A stretch of DNA of 64,000 nucleotides, from NCBI GenBank assembly GCA_028284325.1, contig JANQRX010000003.1:124001-188000 (forward strand). Direction: 5' to 3'. A model generated the notes under the pieces. The model made no database searches. It was not told the origin of the DNA and saw only the letters and a program-made list of their open reading frames with translations. How positions within the stretch are numbered: the first letter of the stretch is position 1; every line of letters begins with the position of its first letter. Position numbers and translations under genes: made by a program. Shown here piece by piece: positions 54,373-63,636 of this stretch. Source of the stretch: Bauldia sp. Its GTDB lineage: Bacteria; Pseudomonadota; Alphaproteobacteria; Rhizobiales; Kaistiaceae.

Positions 54373-54405
54373 GCCGGAATCATAATCCGCGTGTCGGGGT
54401 TCGAC
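54373..54405 (+). other. second tRNA-derived fragment (anticodon arm and half T-arm)
   Basis: GCCGGAATCATAATCCGC followed by GTGTCGGGGTTCGA reads as an anticodon arm with loop ATCATAA (anticodon CAT, Met), a variable loop and the first half of a T-arm. D-arm and acceptor stem are missing. It matches the fragment at 19185-19233 in 26 of 27 bases from the anticodon stem to the T-arm, but in opposite orientation. The rest of the gap 54267-54576 holds no gene. Confidence 0.6.
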
Positions 54406-54576
54406 ACCACCGAAGGTCATGCCGAGACGGCGTTCTTTGTTCTGATCTTTCACCGGCCCCCGATGGTTCTCAGTAGCCGACGACCTGCTAGCTTGAGCTT
54501 GTTCGAATCGCAATTGGCCCTTGTGCAATGGTGAGCATCGGTAAAGGGATATGTTTGCAACGTTCGGTTTGCTCAC

Positions 54577-55608
54577 CTACGTCGTTGTCTCGCCGTGTCG
54601 GATTTCCAGCGGAAGAACATTGGACCGCGCTTCGAAGGATCCAAATTCGATCCGTTGATGGACGAGCTTGCCACACTCGATACCGACATCAAATGGTCTG
54701 GACCGAACCGACGTAAGCGTCACGACATGCGGCGCCACGTAGCTCAGCGCATTGAAGCCGGTGATCTGCACGTCTTGCGGCACTGACAGGCCGCGCCGAA
54801 TAGCCCAGACATAGGCTGAGTGAGCGATTTGGTCGTTGCTGCAGATGATGGCGTCCGGACCACTCCCACCTTCTGCGCTGTCATCCAGTACGGACAGAAT
54901 CCCGTCGAGGCTGAATTCGTCGCAATAGGCCTGTTCAAGAGCTACTTGCGGGCTTCTTTCAATGGCAGCGACGAAGCCGGAGACCCGTCGCTCAATCTGC
55001 GGCCAGGGGATTTCGTGGGTCAGGATCAGAACACGTCTTGGGTTGGTCTTCAGGATACGCTGGGCGATCGTTTCGGCCCCGGCAAAGTCGTCCTGCATGA
55101 CTGACGCGACATCCTGTAGCCCTTCCGGCGCAGTTTGATGGAGGAAGACGACGGGCACCCCAAGCGCAGACAGCTTGTTTGACAGCGACAACGAAGCGTC
55201 GCTTTCACCCGACCGCAGGATACAGACGCAGTCCGATTGGCGAGCCCGGTGATTCAGAAAGTCCTCCCTGTCGTCATCACCGACACAAGACACCACGAGA
55301 CCATAACCATATGTGGTCAGTTGCCGCGACAATCCCTCAACCGTTTGCCCAAGGAAGGGGTCGCTCAGGAAACCAGCCTCTTCGCGCTGAAACGCCATGG
55401 TCACAAGACGATTGCGTCGCGTGCGCAGACTTTGCCCCGCAGCAGACGGCACGTAGTTTGTCTTCTCAATGGCGACCCGGATGCGTTCCCTTGTGGCCTC
55501 GGTCATGTTGCCGAACCGACCATTCAGATAGTTGGAGATGGTCGTGACAGAGACGCCTGCGACGCGGGCAACATCCTTGATTGTGACGCGCTGTGGCTTC
55601 GTCTTCAT
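54577..55608 (-). CDS. LacI-family transcriptional regulator
   Basis: This is a 343-residue regulator with the LacI headpiece TIKDVARVAGVSVTTISNYL and a hinge ending YVPSAAGQSLRTRR, followed by a periplasmic-binding-protein-like effector domain (IICSNDQIAHSAYVWAIRRG). It is the last gene of a run with a peptide ABC transporter, and a TGTATCGTTACA operator is at the far end of the cluster. Family members sense sugars or nucleosides; here the effector is unknown. ATG 55608 is used rather than 55659. Confidence 0.9.
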   Translation of the reverse strand: MKTKPQRVTIKDVARVAGVSVTTISNYLNGRFGNMTEATRERIRVAIEKTNYVPSAAGQSLRTRRNRLVTMAFQREEAGFLSDPFLGQTVEGLSRQLTTYGYGLVVSCVGDDDREDFLNHRARQSDCVCILRSGESDASLSLSNKLSALGVPVVFLHQTAPEGLQDVASVMQDDFAGAETIAQRILKTNPRRVLILTHEIPWPQIERRVSGFVAAIERSPQVALEQAYCDEFSLDGILSVLDDSAEGGSGPDAIICSNDQIAHSAYVWAIRRGLSVPQDVQITGFNALSYVAPHVVTLTSVRSRPFDVGIECGKLVHQRIEFGSFEARSNVLPLEIRHGETTT

Positions 55609-55680
55609 GCCTTTGCAGACCGGCGTCCGTGCCCTTTGAAACTTCTGGCTTTTGAACACATCATCAATGGGCCGGGGGTC

Positions 55681-56637
55681 TCAAGTATGAATGCACGCGA
55701 ACGCGCGGTTTCCTTCAGTCGTATGCGGCGGCACTGCCGAACGGCAGCGCGCCTCAGCCACGGGACATCTTGCAGCAAGCGCACATCCGCTCGGGCGGTC
55801 GATGGGGCTTGGGATCTCGCCTGTCAGTTCCGGGTCGGGCAGTGCAAACTCTCCGATGTTAGGGATCGCCCGGCCCAGTGCCTTTGTATAGGGATGCCTG
55901 GGGTCTGTCAGGACCTCGGACGTCGGCCCAAGCTCGACCACGCGCCCCAGGTAAAGCACCACCACCCTGTCACAGAAGTGTCGGATGGCATTAAGGTCAT
56001 GCGAGATGAAGATGATCCCCATGCCAAGCGACCTGCTGAGGTCTGAGAGCAGGTTGATGATCTGCGCCTGGATCGAAACATCAAGCGCCGCAATGGACTC
56101 GTCGCAGATCAAGAACTTGGGCTCCATCGCAAGCGCACGGGCGATGCTCAGCCTCTGACACTGGCCGCCCGACAGTTGCGCCGGACGACGGTCCAGCAGG
56201 TCCTCAGAAAGGCCCACCTGCTCGCACAGCTCAGACACACGGGCGGCGTGGTCCTTCACATCCGGCAGGCGCCTGAGAACCTCAAAAAGCGTGGCGCGGC
56301 CCGTCAGAACCGGGTTCAGCGATCCACGCGGGTGCTGAAAGATCATCTGAACCTGACGGCTGAAATCCACTTTGTCGTTCCGGGCAAATTCTTCGATTTC
56401 GCGGTCGTTCAGTGTCGCCGATCCGGTGGCCTTGGGCACCATACCGGCAAGCGAGCCGCCCAAGGTGCTCTTGCCGCATCCACTTTCACCGACAATGCCG
56501 ACAATTTCGTCGGTGCGGAATTCGAGCGAGACATCCACGATGGCCCTCAGAATGCGATGACGCTTTGTAAAGAAGAGCCCCCGCTCAGACACGTCATATT
56601 CGATGCACAGGTCCTGCGTGCGGATGACCGAACTCAT
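55681..56637 (-). CDS. oligopeptide ABC transporter ATPase (OppF-like)
   Basis: This is a 318-residue ATPase: Walker A GESGCGKST, signature LSGGQCQRLSIARALA, Walker B FLICDESIAALDV, and the oligopeptide-specific C-terminal part with GCALAARCPVAEARC. ATG 56637 overlaps the OppD stop by 4 bp. The frame to 56757 lies inside OppD and was not used. Confidence 0.92.
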   Translation of the reverse strand: MSSVIRTQDLCIEYDVSERGLFFTKRHRILRAIVDVSLEFRTDEIVGIVGESGCGKSTLGGSLAGMVPKATGSATLNDREIEEFARNDKVDFSRQVQMIFQHPRGSLNPVLTGRATLFEVLRRLPDVKDHAARVSELCEQVGLSEDLLDRRPAQLSGGQCQRLSIARALAMEPKFLICDESIAALDVSIQAQIINLLSDLSRSLGMGIIFISHDLNAIRHFCDRVVVLYLGRVVELGPTSEVLTDPRHPYTKALGRAIPNIGEFALPDPELTGEIPSPIDRPSGCALAARCPVAEARCRSAVPPHTTEGNRAFACIHT

Positions 56638-57614
56638 GCGCCGCCCTCCAACGTGCTGTAGTGGCAACGCGATCGGCGATGCTCGGACTGCGATACTCCG
56701 GGGATAGCGGCCTGACACGAGGCGCCTGCCGCTGAACACCGCTGCAGAAACCGGCACCTTTCAGACATGCTTGCTGAAGGTGAAATCACACCGGGGATAG
56801 GGTTGAGCGTTCCCGTCGTGCTGGCGGGATGGGAATCGAGCAAGGCTTGGGTGTAGGGGTGATCGGGGTTTTCAATGAGATCCCGTGTGGGCCCGGATTC
56901 CACGTCTTCGCCGGCGTAGAGGACGGTTGTGCGGTCACAGGTCTGGGACACCAGACCAAGGTCATGGGTAATCAGCAACGTGGCAATGCCCGATTCCCGT
57001 GCAAGCCCTTTCAGAAGCGACAGAACCTGAAGCTGCGTCGTTACGTCGAGCGCCGTCGTGGGTTCATCCGCGATGATAACCTTGGGCCTCGCCACAAGGG
57101 CCGCAGCAATCATCACCCGTTGCTTCTGCCCGCCCGAAAGCGCGTCAGGGAACTGCCGCATACGCACATCGACATCCGGCAGGGCGACCTGAGTTAGCGC
57201 CTCTCGCGCCTGCTCAAGCGCTTCGGGCCGGGAAATGCCAAGTCCAAGCATTGCCGCTTCGGCCACCTGATCGCCAACCCGCATCAGCGGGTTCAAGGCA
57301 GCGGCTGGGTCCTGAAAGATCATGGCCGCCGACAGACGCGCGGTGGCAGCGTCACGCTTGTTGGCATTTAGCAGGTCGGTGCCAAAAAGCTCAAACCGGT
57401 CTGCTTTGATATCGAACACCCGGTCCGATATGAGCCCGGCCACGGCCCTGACGCTCAAAGACTTTCCCGAGCCGCTTTCTCCAACAATACCGTGGAATTC
57501 CCCGGACTTCAGGCTGAAACTGACGCCATTGACCACAGCGAACCCGGTCGAGTGCAGGCTAATGGTGAGGTTCGACACGTCGATGAGGGCTTCTGTCGAC
57601 ATCTGGTCAAGCAT
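56634..57614 (-). CDS. oligopeptide ABC transporter ATPase (OppD-like)
   Basis: This is a 326-residue ATPase: Walker A GESGSGKSLSVRAV, signature LSGGQKQRVMIAAALV, Walker B VIIADEPTTALDV, and the C-terminal Cys-containing part CRFLQRCSAAGASC, typical of Opp/Dpp ATPases that may bind an iron-sulfur cluster. ATG 57614 overlaps the end of the permease gene by 8 bp; a TTG two codons earlier is also possible. Confidence 0.92.
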   Translation of the reverse strand: MLDQMSTEALIDVSNLTISLHSTGFAVVNGVSFSLKSGEFHGIVGESGSGKSLSVRAVAGLISDRVFDIKADRFELFGTDLLNANKRDAATARLSAAMIFQDPAAALNPLMRVGDQVAEAAMLGLGISRPEALEQAREALTQVALPDVDVRMRQFPDALSGGQKQRVMIAAALVARPKVIIADEPTTALDVTTQLQVLSLLKGLARESGIATLLITHDLGLVSQTCDRTTVLYAGEDVESGPTRDLIENPDHPYTQALLDSHPASTTGTLNPIPGVISPSASMSERCRFLQRCSAAGASCQAAIPGVSQSEHRRSRCHYSTLEGGA

Positions 57615-58449
57615 CGCCAACCCCCAGTTTCAGGCTCAGGCCATCGGCGATAAGGCTGAAGCCGAAGGCCAGAAGGACGATGGCCATGCCCGGGAAGAAT
57701 GGGATCCACCATGCGGTCGTGATGAAGTTCCGACCCTCGGCGATCATCAGTCCCCACTCCGCCGTTGGTGGCTGCACCCCCATACCAAGGTAACTGACTG
57801 CGGATCCTGCTGTGAGCACGAGCACAAAATCCGAAGCCGCAAAAACAAGTGCCGGCACCATCGCGTTGGGCAGAATATGGCGCGTCAGGATGCGGGCATG
57901 GCCATAGCCCAGAACCCGCGCCGATTTCACGTAATCCGCCCGTTTCACGACACGGACCCTGGCCCTCACAAGTCGCGCGTAGGACACCCATCCCACCATG
58001 GTGACAGCGAAGAAGAAGCTGACCAGGCCTGGTGAATAGACCGCGATGATTGCCATCATCAGAATGAGCCATGGAAAGGCCAGAACCACGTCGACAAGGC
58101 GCATAATAAGCGCGTCAACCCAGCCCCAGCCGTAGCCGGCAATCAGACCGGCTGTTGACCCAAGGATCATGGGCAAAAGCACCCCGACCGTGCCCATCAG
58201 AAGGTCGATGCGGGTCGCAAAAACCACACGAGAGAAGACGTCACGTCCAAGCATGTCCGTGCCAAACCAGTGCTCAGCCGATGGGGGCTTCAGCGACGCG
58301 CCAAGGTTCAGGAAATCGGGGTCATAAGGTGCAATGAACGGCGCAAAAGCCGCCAGGATCAGGAACGTGACAACGATAATCGTGCCAAGCGCGATTTCGA
58401 CGCCTTGGCCAAAGACCAGGCGGATCGGCGCGGTGACTGTGCCGATCAT
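57607..58449 (-). CDS. oligopeptide ABC permease (OppC/DppC-like)
   Basis: This is a 280-residue membrane protein with the signature EHWFGTDMLGRDVFSRVVFA and the coupling loop YVKSARVLGYGHARILTRHI. It overlaps the upstream permease by 4 bp and OppD by 8 bp, so the transporter genes are translationally coupled. Confidence 0.92.
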   Translation of the reverse strand: MIGTVTAPIRLVFGQGVEIALGTIIVVTFLILAAFAPFIAPYDPDFLNLGASLKPPSAEHWFGTDMLGRDVFSRVVFATRIDLLMGTVGVLLPMILGSTAGLIAGYGWGWVDALIMRLVDVVLAFPWLILMMAIIAVYSPGLVSFFFAVTMVGWVSYARLVRARVRVVKRADYVKSARVLGYGHARILTRHILPNAMVPALVFAASDFVLVLTAGSAVSYLGMGVQPPTAEWGLMIAEGRNFITTAWWIPFFPGMAIVLLAFGFSLIADGLSLKLGVGDA

Positions 58450-59384
58450 TGGCCAAACCTCGGGTCGATCAGCACTGTCAGCACATCGATCACCAGACTG
58501 ACGAAGACAACTGAAATGGCGAAAACGATGGTGACGGCCTGAATGACGAAATAGTCCCGCGCGAAGATGGCGTTGACGAGAAGTTCACCCAGCCCCGGGA
58601 TCGCGAAGACGTTTTCGACAACGACTGTCCCGCCCAGCAGCCAACCGACATTGACCCCCAGAAGCTGAAGGGTTGGAACCACCGAATTTCGGAAGACATG
58701 GCGCCAGAAGACTGCGCTTTCGCTTGCCCCTTTTGAACGGGCAAAAACCGCGTACTCGGACCCCAGGCCCTCAAGATAGGACGCACGCAGGTTGCGCACG
58801 AGAATGGCGATGAGCGGTATCGCGAGCGTCGTGCAGGGCAGCACCAGGTGGGACAGGCTGTCCCAGCCGCCGTCACCCAACCCGGCCACCGGGAACAGAT
58901 CGAAGTTGATTGAAAAGACGATGATCAGGATCACGCCGAGCCAGAACTGAGGCACACCGAGCCCGATTGTCGCGCTGATGCGAATGGACCGATCCGTCCA
59001 GTCCCCCGCCCGCCGGGCAGCAATAGCAGCGAGCACAAGGCTGATGGCGGTCGCAATGAGCGTGGTCACGATCACAAGAGTCAATGTCGGCCCCGTGCGA
59101 TCGAGTATCAGCTCGCTCACCGGGCCACGAAACACGATGGATTCGCCGAAGTCGCCGCGCACCAATCGACCAAGATAGATGACGTACTGCGTGATGAGCG
59201 ACTCATTAAGACCCAGCTGTTCGCGGTAGAAGTCGATGGACTCCTGCGATGCCCGGGGGCCCAGAAGTGCGCGCACTGGATCACCCGGTATCAGCTTGAT
59301 CAGAAAGAATGACACCGCCGATATGCCCAGCAACAAGAGCGGCAGTTGCGCGAGCCGGTTGGCGATAAAGATGCCAAGGCGTAT
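58446..59384 (-). CDS. oligopeptide ABC permease (OppB/DppB-like), probable AUA start
   Basis: The family-like sequence begins RLGIFIANRLAQLPLLLLGI and continues through PGDPVRALLGP and the coupling loop YAVFARSKGASESAVFWRHV, giving about 312 residues. A strong GGAGGG lies just before, at the right distance from an ATA codon at 59384-59382 that is exactly where OppB proteins start. No ATG, GTG or TTG in frame is near. The ATG at 59516 or 59606 would add a 44- or 74-residue leader inside the upstream gene. The start codon may be a mutated ATG or a rare AUA start. Confidence 0.85.
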   Translation of the reverse strand: MRLGIFIANRLAQLPLLLLGISAVSFFLIKLIPGDPVRALLGPRASQESIDFYREQLGLNESLITQYVIYLGRLVRGDFGESIVFRGPVSELILDRTGPTLTLVIVTTLIATAISLVLAAIAARRAGDWTDRSIRISATIGLGVPQFWLGVILIIVFSINFDLFPVAGLGDGGWDSLSHLVLPCTTLAIPLIAILVRNLRASYLEGLGSEYAVFARSKGASESAVFWRHVFRNSVVPTLQLLGVNVGWLLGGTVVVENVFAIPGLGELLVNAIFARDYFVIQAVTIVFAISVVFVSLVIDVLTVLIDPRFGQ

Positions 59385-59385
59385 G

Positions 59386-60786
59386 TCAGCGGCCCTCCGA
59401 GAGGCTAGTTGAAACCGTGGCCCAGTCTGTGCGCAGACAGAGCTGACCGTCGCGCCGGAAGGCTCTGGCGTGACAGCTTTCCCACTCTTTGCGGACCGGG
59501 CGGAAGACCCGACCATGTTGGTCTTCCCGCGCGCGCCAGGTCTCTTTGCCGACCGGCGAGGTGAAGGATATCGCACGGTCCGTGATCTCGACGTCGATGT
59601 CGTCATCGACCGTGAAGTTCAGGCTGTCTTGAGCCATGATGTCGTTCAGCGGAATCCCTTCGGGAACCTCCAAGCCATTCACCAGAGCTATGACCTTTTT
59701 TCCGTTGAGAATTAGACGAATGTCAGCTTGAGGACACCAGACCATGAAGTGACCTTCGCCATCCCGGCTAAGGCGATAGGACTTGCCGGCGTAGGTGATC
59801 CGCCCCTCAGATGTCGTCGAAAAGCAAATGCCAGTCTTGGGGTCGCGGAAGTGAAGTACACCGAGATCCGGAGATGTCTCGGGAGCATCAAGGGTATCGA
59901 GCGCGGCGCTGATGATATCGTCCGAGCGCACGTCGTCGCGGCTGCACAAAAAGGTCACGACCAGCTTTGTCTCCCGGTCGATCCAGATGCCGCAGCGGAT
60001 GCCGGGAAGCGCCCCGCCGTGTTCCAGAACTGTTCTGCCGTTCCAACCGCGAAAGAAAAAACCTGCGGCGTAGGCACGCTGATAGCCGCTTTCATATTGC
60101 GACGGTGCACCCACCAAGCCACGGTCTATCACTTGCTCTGCCCAGGAATGCAGGTCGTCGGTGGTTGAGACCGCTCCGCCTTCCAGACCGCAGTCTGCCC
60201 CAAAGGCCACGCCCTCGGTGACCTTGCCCCCGACGCAGGACACGGTCGCCGGCCCGTTGCCGCGCAGATCGCTTTCCCGGGGCGCCAGATAGGTGCCGGG
60301 CAGCCCAAGATCTTTGGCCATGACCCGATTGAACGCCGCAATTGCTTGGTCTGTTGAGGGCCAAGCGCGAACCAGACGGTTCCATGCGGAGTTGGAGTAT
60401 TCAAACCCCCCGCAAAATTTCGGATCAACAAGATTGGCCTTGGCATGGAGTCGATCGATGCGGCTGGCACAGTCTTCGGCCCAGTCCAGACCGGACAGAC
60501 GGATGTAATCCTCGCTGTCGCGGATGCCTGAGGCGTTCCGCAGAACCTCGTCCACGGCGACGCCCGGATCAGCCAGCTTCGCATCGCGCTTGCTGACCTG
60601 CATCGTATACGCGGCCAGTTGCTTGGTCAGCGACGCGACCCGAAATTCAGACTGGCCGTCCACCGGAGAGCCGTCCTTGTTGTAACCCAGGAACTGCTCA
60701 TTCAGCACCTGGCCATCGCGGGAAACACGCAAAGCGGCACCCCATGGCGCCGCTTGCAGGTCGTTGAATGGCAGGGCCATCATCAC
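59386..60786 (-). CDS. serine beta-lactamase-like hydrolase (D-aminopeptidase type)
   Basis: This is a 466-residue protein. The class C beta-lactamase fold is shown by the nucleophile motif FRVASLTKQ (SxxK), YSN as YxN, and EHGGALPG as HxG. A C-terminal region of about 150 residues (from VLHFRDPKTG) resembles the extra beta-barrel domains of D-aminopeptidase DAP. There is no signal peptide, so it works in the cytoplasm. It lies directly upstream of the peptide permeases, which suggests hydrolysis of imported D-amino-acid peptides or amides. Confidence 0.82.
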   Translation of the reverse strand: MMMALPFNDLQAAPWGAALRVSRDGQVLNEQFLGYNKDGSPVDGQSEFRVASLTKQLAAYTMQVSKRDAKLADPGVAVDEVLRNASGIRDSEDYIRLSGLDWAEDCASRIDRLHAKANLVDPKFCGGFEYSNSAWNRLVRAWPSTDQAIAAFNRVMAKDLGLPGTYLAPRESDLRGNGPATVSCVGGKVTEGVAFGADCGLEGGAVSTTDDLHSWAEQVIDRGLVGAPSQYESGYQRAYAAGFFFRGWNGRTVLEHGGALPGIRCGIWIDRETKLVVTFLCSRDDVRSDDIISAALDTLDAPETSPDLGVLHFRDPKTGICFSTTSEGRITYAGKSYRLSRDGEGHFMVWCPQADIRLILNGKKVIALVNGLEVPEGIPLNDIMAQDSLNFTVDDDIDVEITDRAISFTSPVGKETWRAREDQHGRVFRPVRKEWESCHARAFRRDGQLCLRTDWATVSTSLSEGR

Positions 60787-60864
60787 GTCAGTCTGCCCCC
60801 AATCTTGTTTGACGGCACCCCCAACTGCAGAACTCGCCCGCAGGTGGAGGTGCCAAGGGAGAAA

Positions 60865-62376
60865 CTAGTTCAGAGAAAGCCTCTCAAATTCGATCCGACC
60901 GGTGACGTCTTGCGAAAAGCCCTCGACCCGATCCGACACGGCTGCGGTGTAGGGCAGCTTGAAGAGATCGATCCAGAACACCTCATCAAAGGCAGCGCGC
61001 TGAAGGGCCGAGTAGGCCTCTTGCGCGGCGGCGTCGTCCGCTATGGCGCGAGCAGCGTTCACCTGAGCGGCCAGTTCGTCGTTCCGGTAGCGCGTGAAGT
61101 AGTTGTTGGCATCACCGTTGCCGAGGATGAATGACATCTTCTGATCCGGGTGGGCCATGTCATTCGTCCAGGAGCCGATGGCCATCTGATAGTTCCCGGC
61201 CTCAAAATCCCCCCAATACTGGGTCTCCTCGACCCGGCGCACGCTGACATTCAGACCGGCCGCATTCAGCTGCTGCTGCGCGATAACACTGAACTGTTCC
61301 AGAAGGCTGTTGCCTATGGGGATCATCAGTTCGACCTGAGTGCCGGCTGCCCCTGCTTCGGCCAGAATGGCCGAGGCCCGGTCCGGCTCGTAATCCCGAA
61401 GCGGGATCGAGGCGTCGTAGTAAAGCGTCCCTTCGGCCAGAACCGAATTCGAACGACCGCCAAGGCCATAGGTAATGGCCGACGTGATCCCTTCCACATC
61501 AAGCGCGATGCCCACGGCTTCACGGACCTTGATGTCCTGGAAAAGCTCGTTCTCGTAATTGAAGTTGATGTTGTACGTCAAAGTGGACGGCGACACCTGA
61601 ACCTCAATGCCTTCGGCGGCATCCACTTCCGACACCAGGTTCAGCGGGATCGGCAGTGCTATATCAAGCTCTCCACCCTGAAGCTGAAGCAGGCGCGAAT
61701 TGTCGTCCGGAATCGGGGTCCATTCGATGCGGTCGATGGCGACCGTATCTGCCTCGGGATGGAAGGTGTTCTTGGCCAGAACCACCTGACCGCCGCGCTC
61801 CCACTCCTCAAGGAAATAGGGCCCAGCCGAGATCGGCGAGGCGCCAAAATCTTCTTCCGACAAACCGCCAAGGCCTTCAGGCAGAATGGCCGCCGGGTAC
61901 ATGGCGATGGCCGACAGTGTCGCGGGCGACGCCGCGCTGAGGGTGACGGCGACGGTGTCGCCATCAACCGCCGAGATGTCGGTGATCAGGCTGTAAAGCG
62001 GGGCTTGGACCGAACCGGGATGGTCACGCACACGCTCGAGGCTGAAGACCACATCGGCGGCGGTCACTGGATCGCCATTGGAGAAGGCGCCGTCACCCAA
62101 TTCGAAGGTGTAGACGGTGCCATCATCGGATACCGACCATGAATCGGCAAGATCGGGGACAAGCGACGACCCGTCCGTCGACAGACGCACCAGATAGACG
62201 TTCATGCTTGTGATCAGGCGAATGTCGGTGTTCTCCGTCGTCGCAATGGGATCGAAGCTTGAGTTAGCCGAGTCAAAGCCGACCCGCAGGGTGGTTTCGG
62301 ACAAGGCCGCGACGGGCGTGATCGCCGTTGCAGCAAGCAGTCCGGAAAGCAGCCAAGCCTTTGCGTGGTGTGCCAT
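60865..62376 (-). CDS. peptide-type ABC substrate-binding protein
   Basis: This is a 503-residue SBP_bac_5 protein with a signal peptide (AKAWLLSGLLAATAITPVAA then LSETT). It has VYTFELGDGAFSNGDPVTAA, AGPYFLEEWERGG and NSLLEQFSVIAQQQLNAAGL, as in DppA-like proteins. The start ATG 62376 follows GGAGACAACG. The frame is open upstream to 62922 and merges with an SDR pseudogene; that fused reading was rejected. It leads into the hydrolase and transporter genes. Confidence 0.9.
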   Translation of the reverse strand: MAHHAKAWLLSGLLAATAITPVAALSETTLRVGFDSANSSFDPIATTENTDIRLITSMNVYLVRLSTDGSSLVPDLADSWSVSDDGTVYTFELGDGAFSNGDPVTAADVVFSLERVRDHPGSVQAPLYSLITDISAVDGDTVAVTLSAASPATLSAIAMYPAAILPEGLGGLSEEDFGASPISAGPYFLEEWERGGQVVLAKNTFHPEADTVAIDRIEWTPIPDDNSRLLQLQGGELDIALPIPLNLVSEVDAAEGIEVQVSPSTLTYNINFNYENELFQDIKVREAVGIALDVEGITSAITYGLGGRSNSVLAEGTLYYDASIPLRDYEPDRASAILAEAGAAGTQVELMIPIGNSLLEQFSVIAQQQLNAAGLNVSVRRVEETQYWGDFEAGNYQMAIGSWTNDMAHPDQKMSFILGNGDANNYFTRYRNDELAAQVNAARAIADDAAAQEAYSALQRAAFDEVFWIDLFKLPYTAAVSDRVEGFSQDVTGRIEFERLSLN

Positions 62377-62413
62377 CTGACGTTGTCTCCGTTGTTGGTT
62401 GATTACTGTCGTC

Positions 62414-63164
62414 TCATTCGACCAGGCCTTCCTGGTACTCCCGCAGGGTCTGCCCGCCATCCACGACAACCGCCTGTCCGGTGACGTAGCCGCCAGCGCG
62501 ACGAAATGGGCAAGCTCTGCAATCTCTTTCACATCTCCCGGGCGTCGCATCGGAATGCCCTTGGCCATGAATTCCAGATCGTCGTCATCCGACGCGGCAA
62601 GTACGCCGTCGGTCAGAATACTGCTGGGTCGAATCGCATTAATCGTTACACAAGTGCTGGCCACTTCGAGGGCGAATCCACGCATGGCACCCTCGAGCCC
62701 GGCCTTGCTGGCGGCATGGTGCACCAACCCTGGATTGCCGACCTGCGGGCCGGTTGTCGATGAGACCAGTACCACCCGACCACAGCCGGGATCCGCCATC
62801 CCCGGCAGCAGCGCGCGCACCACGCGCATCGGACCGTTGAGGTTCGTATCCATGACATCCGGCCACTGTGCAACTGTCATGTCGGCATAGGGGTGATTGG
62901 TATAGAGCCGGCAGTAATGCAAATCATATCAATGCTTTGATCAGGTAAAGTCGCAGCAAGCTTGGGTCCCGCCCCGACATCACGTAGGTCTGCGATAACC
63001 GGCACAAGGTCACCATCCACCTCAGCGATCCAGTCAAGCGCACCCCTGTCGAAATCGGCGGCAAAAACCTGCGCACCCCCTTCGGCACACAGCACAGCAA
63101 TCCCGCCGCCGATGCCCTTACCGCCACCGACTACAAGCGCCTTCTGTCCTCGAATCTCGCTCAT
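62414..63164 (-). pseudogene. SDR oxidoreductase gene with two frameshifts
   Basis: Three frames are needed to read one SDR. From ATG 63164 comes QKALVVGGGKGIGGGIAVLC, then a shift near 62893 (to YADMTVAQWPDVMDTNLNGP, VSSTTG and HHAASK), then a shift near 62487 (to GYVTGQAVVVDGGQTL and the stop at 62414). The full length would be about 249 residues, normal for the family, so only small indels broke it. It lies 37 bp before the binding-protein gene. Confidence 0.75.
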
Positions 63165-63189
63165 CTCTCTTGCGAGCTCCCTGTTCTTG

Positions 63190-63201
63190 TGTATCGTTAC
63201 A
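63190..63201. promoter_or_regulatory. LacI/GalR-type operator
   Basis: TGTATCGTTACA differs at one base from TGTAACGTTACA, the classic LacI/GalR-family palindrome. It lies in the 82-bp gap between the divergent SDR pseudogene and RidA gene, the right place to control both sides of the cluster. The LacI gene at 54577-55608 is the expected partner. Confidence 0.55.
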
Positions 63202-63246
63202 TAAACCAACCGAATGTCAACCATCAGATTCTCGAAAGGCACTTCG

Positions 63247-63636
63247 ATGGGATCAGCTACTTTCATGCGGTACGCTGCGACGCCCCAAGGCAGCAGCCTG
63301 CCTCCTTACTCGGAGGTCGTGATCGCAAACGGCTTTGCTTTTCTGTCCGGACAGGTACCGGTGGACGACGCTGGCGAAGTGGTGCGCCCATCGGTAAGCG
63401 ATCAGGTGGACCTAATCTTCGGACGGGCCATCAAATCTCTGGCAGCTGCCGGACTTGACCTTCGGCATGTGGTCAAAGTGCAGGCCTGGCTGACACATGC
63501 CGCCCACTTCCCGGAATTCAACGCTGCCTACAGCAGGTACTTTGACGGCGAGCGCTATCCGGCCCGATCCACGGTCGTCTCAGAACTTGCGGTGCCTGTG
63601 GACGTCGAGATCGAATTCGTCGCGGTAACGACCTGA
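63247..63636 (+). CDS. RidA/YjgF-family enamine/imine deaminase
   Basis: This is a 129-residue protein with the RidA landmarks LPPYSEVVIANGFAFLSGQV, DQVDLIFGRAIKSLAAAGLD, and YPARSTVVSELAVPVDVEIE; the Arg in PARST is the conserved catalytic residue. ATG 63247 follows AAAGG; the ATG at 63214 has no ribosome site. RidA destroys reactive enamines and imines made by PLP dehydratases, which fits the D-amino-acid deaminase-like gene nearby. Confidence 0.88.
   Translation: MGSATFMRYAATPQGSSLPPYSEVVIANGFAFLSGQVPVDDAGEVVRPSVSDQVDLIFGRAIKSLAAAGLDLRHVVKVQAWLTHAAHFPEFNAAYSRYFDGERYPARSTVVSELAVPVDVEIEFVAVTT

Noticed and set aside
19185-54405. One 35-kb integrated element bounded by the two tRNA fragments
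   Set aside because: The fragments are in opposite orientation, carry different anticodons and no integrase lies between them, so they are not a simple attL/attR pair.
60865-62922. A single 685-residue SDR-binding protein fusion
   Set aside because: The SDR part is one fragment of a frameshifted pseudogene, and the binding protein has its own ribosome site and signal peptide at 62376.
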